A DNA stretch of 6,297 bases from Flavobacterium sp. (lineage in GTDB: Bacteria > Bacteroidota > Bacteroidia > Flavobacteriales > Flavobacteriaceae): the NCBI RefSeq assembly GCF_030146175.1, contig NZ_JASLCE010000105.1, positions 1 through 6,297 of the forward strand. Reading direction: 5' to 3'. A program made the position numbers and the translations under genes. The notes beneath the pieces were generated by a model. That model saw only the letters and a list, made by a program, of their open reading frames with translations. It was not told the DNA's origin and ran no database searches. Below, in pieces: positions 5,376 through 6,297 of the stretch (position 1 is its first letter; the number at the start of each line of letters is the position of its first letter).

Positions 5376-6297
5376 ATGAAAAAAAGCAGATTAATCATTG
5401 GCATCATCATTGGCTTATTACTTATAGGAGGTATAGCATATTTTATATTTCACAAAGAAGAAAATGTAATACAATTAACCACCGAAAAACCGCATTATGG
5501 CGCTATTTCGACCAGCGTATCAGCCACAGGAAAGATACAACCGGTCGATACGGTAGCTGTCGGCACTCAGGTATCGGGCACGATACAAAAAGTATTTGTC
5601 GATTTTAATTCGGTTGTTAAAAAAGGACAATTGCTCGCTCAGATTGATCAGTCGTTATTATTAGCTCAGGTACAACAAATTACCGCCAACCTGCAACAGG
5701 CAAAAAGCAATTATAACTACCAGCAATCCAACTTTACCCGACAAACACAATTATATAATGCCGGAGGAATCAGCAAAGCCGACTTTGAAGCAGCAAAAAA
5801 CCAATATGAAGTCGCCCGAGACAATGTAAATAGTGTATCGGCGCAATTGCGATCGATACAAAAAAGCCTTTCTTTTACCACTATAAGCTCACCGATAGAC
5901 GGTACCGTTTTATCCCGGAAAGTTAGCGAAGGACAAACCGTTGCTGCGAGCTTAAACACGCCTACCTTATTTAGCATTGCTAAAGATCTTACCAAAATGC
6001 AGGTTCAGGCATCGGTAGACGAAGCCGATGTTGGAAATGTAAAAGTTGGAGAACGCGCCAGTTTTTCCGTAGACGCCTTCCCGGGCGATGTATTTACAGG
6101 TACCGTAATAGAAGTACGCTTACAACCAACAATTTCGTCCAATGTGGTAACCTATACCACCATTATTAACGCTCCGAATGACGACCTGAAACTCAAGCCC
6201 GGTATGACAGCCAACATTGTAATCTATACCAAAGAAATCAAAAACACCTTATTAGTATCCGCCAAAGCCATCGCTTTTCAACCCGATTCGACCTTGA
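5376..6297 (+). CDS. MacA/HlyD-type periplasmic adaptor subunit of an efflux transporter (3' end missing)
   Basis: Membrane-fusion protein linking an inner-membrane transporter to the TolC-like channel encoded just upstream. The frame is open from the ATG at 5376 to the window edge, giving 307 residues without a stop. Residues 6-25 are a single inner-membrane anchor after 'MKKSR'. Residues about 45-92 begin the beta-barrel and biotinyl-lipoyl-like half ('ATGKIQPVDTVAVGTQVSGTI', 'VKKGQLLAQID'). Residues about 95-165 are a helical hairpin rich in Gln and Ala, with a turn near 'YNAGGIS' (127-133). The second lipoyl half is 'SSPIDGTVLSRKVSEGQTV' (171-189), followed by the beta-barrel ('VDEADVGNVKVGE') and 'LKLKPGMTANIVIYT', the start of the membrane-proximal region. 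These sequences are closest to the MacA class, which works with a MacB ABC ATPase/permease. That partner is not in view. The spacing of 10 nt after the channel gene shows one operon. Confidence 0.92.
   Translation, partial: MKKSRLIIGIIIGLLLIGGIAYFIFHKEENVIQLTTEKPHYGAISTSVSATGKIQPVDTVAVGTQVSGTIQKVFVDFNSVVKKGQLLAQIDQSLLLAQVQQITANLQQAKSNYNYQQSNFTRQTQLYNAGGISKADFEAAKNQYEVARDNVNSVSAQLRSIQKSLSFTTISSPIDGTVLSRKVSEGQTVAASLNTPTLFSIAKDLTKMQVQASVDEADVGNVKVGERASFSVDAFPGDVFTGTVIEVRLQPTISSNVVTYTTIINAPNDDLKLKPGMTANIVIYTKEIKNTLLVSAKAIAFQPDSTL

Noticed and set aside
5717..5995. Antisense frame over the adaptor gene
   Set aside because: The opposite frame encodes a clear MacA-type protein across the whole stretch; the antisense frame has no family features.
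1..6297. CRISPR arrays, insertion sequences, integrase or defence genes, toxin-antitoxin pairs
   Set aside because: No spaced direct repeats, terminal inverted repeats, transposase or integrase motifs, or small paired genes were seen. Although a tRNA gene is present, its 3' end is not repeated nearby, so there is no sign of an integrated element.

Overview
The window looks like a chromosomal segment of a Flavobacteriaceae bacterium, Flavobacterium-like at genus level. Four things point there: a C-terminal type IX secretion (T9SS) sorting domain on a secreted protein; several upstream boxes matching the Bacteroidetes -7 consensus TAnnTTTG; the absence of Shine-Dalgarno sequences before the starts; and AT-rich intergenic DNA. 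Genus placement is inference; no 16S or other marker is present.

Left edge (1-605): the 3' end of a secreted protein, a P/Homo B domain followed by a T9SS type A sorting domain. It converges on a small putative lipoprotein gene on the minus strand (602-1120), with one bidirectional hairpin terminator between them.

Minus-strand housekeeping block (1161-3478): in transcription order prs (PRPP synthase), ctc/rplY (ribosomal protein bL25, general stress protein Ctc type) and pth (peptidyl-tRNA hydrolase). The prs-ctc-pth order is conserved in many bacteria, including Bacillus subtilis. Here prs and ctc are 31 nt apart with no terminator between them. A strong hairpin follows ctc, and pth has its own -7 box, so the three are probably two transcription units: prs-ctc, and pth (possibly reading into the lipoprotein gene, which has its own -7 box). 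Functionally, prs supplies PRPP for nucleotide synthesis, while bL25 and Pth serve the ribosome and recycling of peptidyl-tRNA.

Centre (3479-3756): an AT-rich divergent promoter region drives prs leftward and a tRNA-Leu(CAA) gene rightward. The tRNA is followed by a clear intrinsic terminator.

Right part (3757-6297): an intergenic region with a perfect 8-bp dyad and a -7 box precedes a TolC-family outer-membrane channel gene. Ten bases after it comes a MacA/HlyD-type periplasmic adaptor gene that runs off the window. This is the start of a tripartite efflux operon. A MacB-like ABC transporter is expected just beyond the right edge, but that is inference.

No mobile element, CRISPR array, defence locus or clearly undescribed system was found. 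Most of the window is conserved core genome. The points worth a second look are mainly regulatory: the efflux operon's dyad, the leaderless-looking pth start, the inverted repeat in the tRNA leader, and the unidentified cysteine-bearing lipoprotein.
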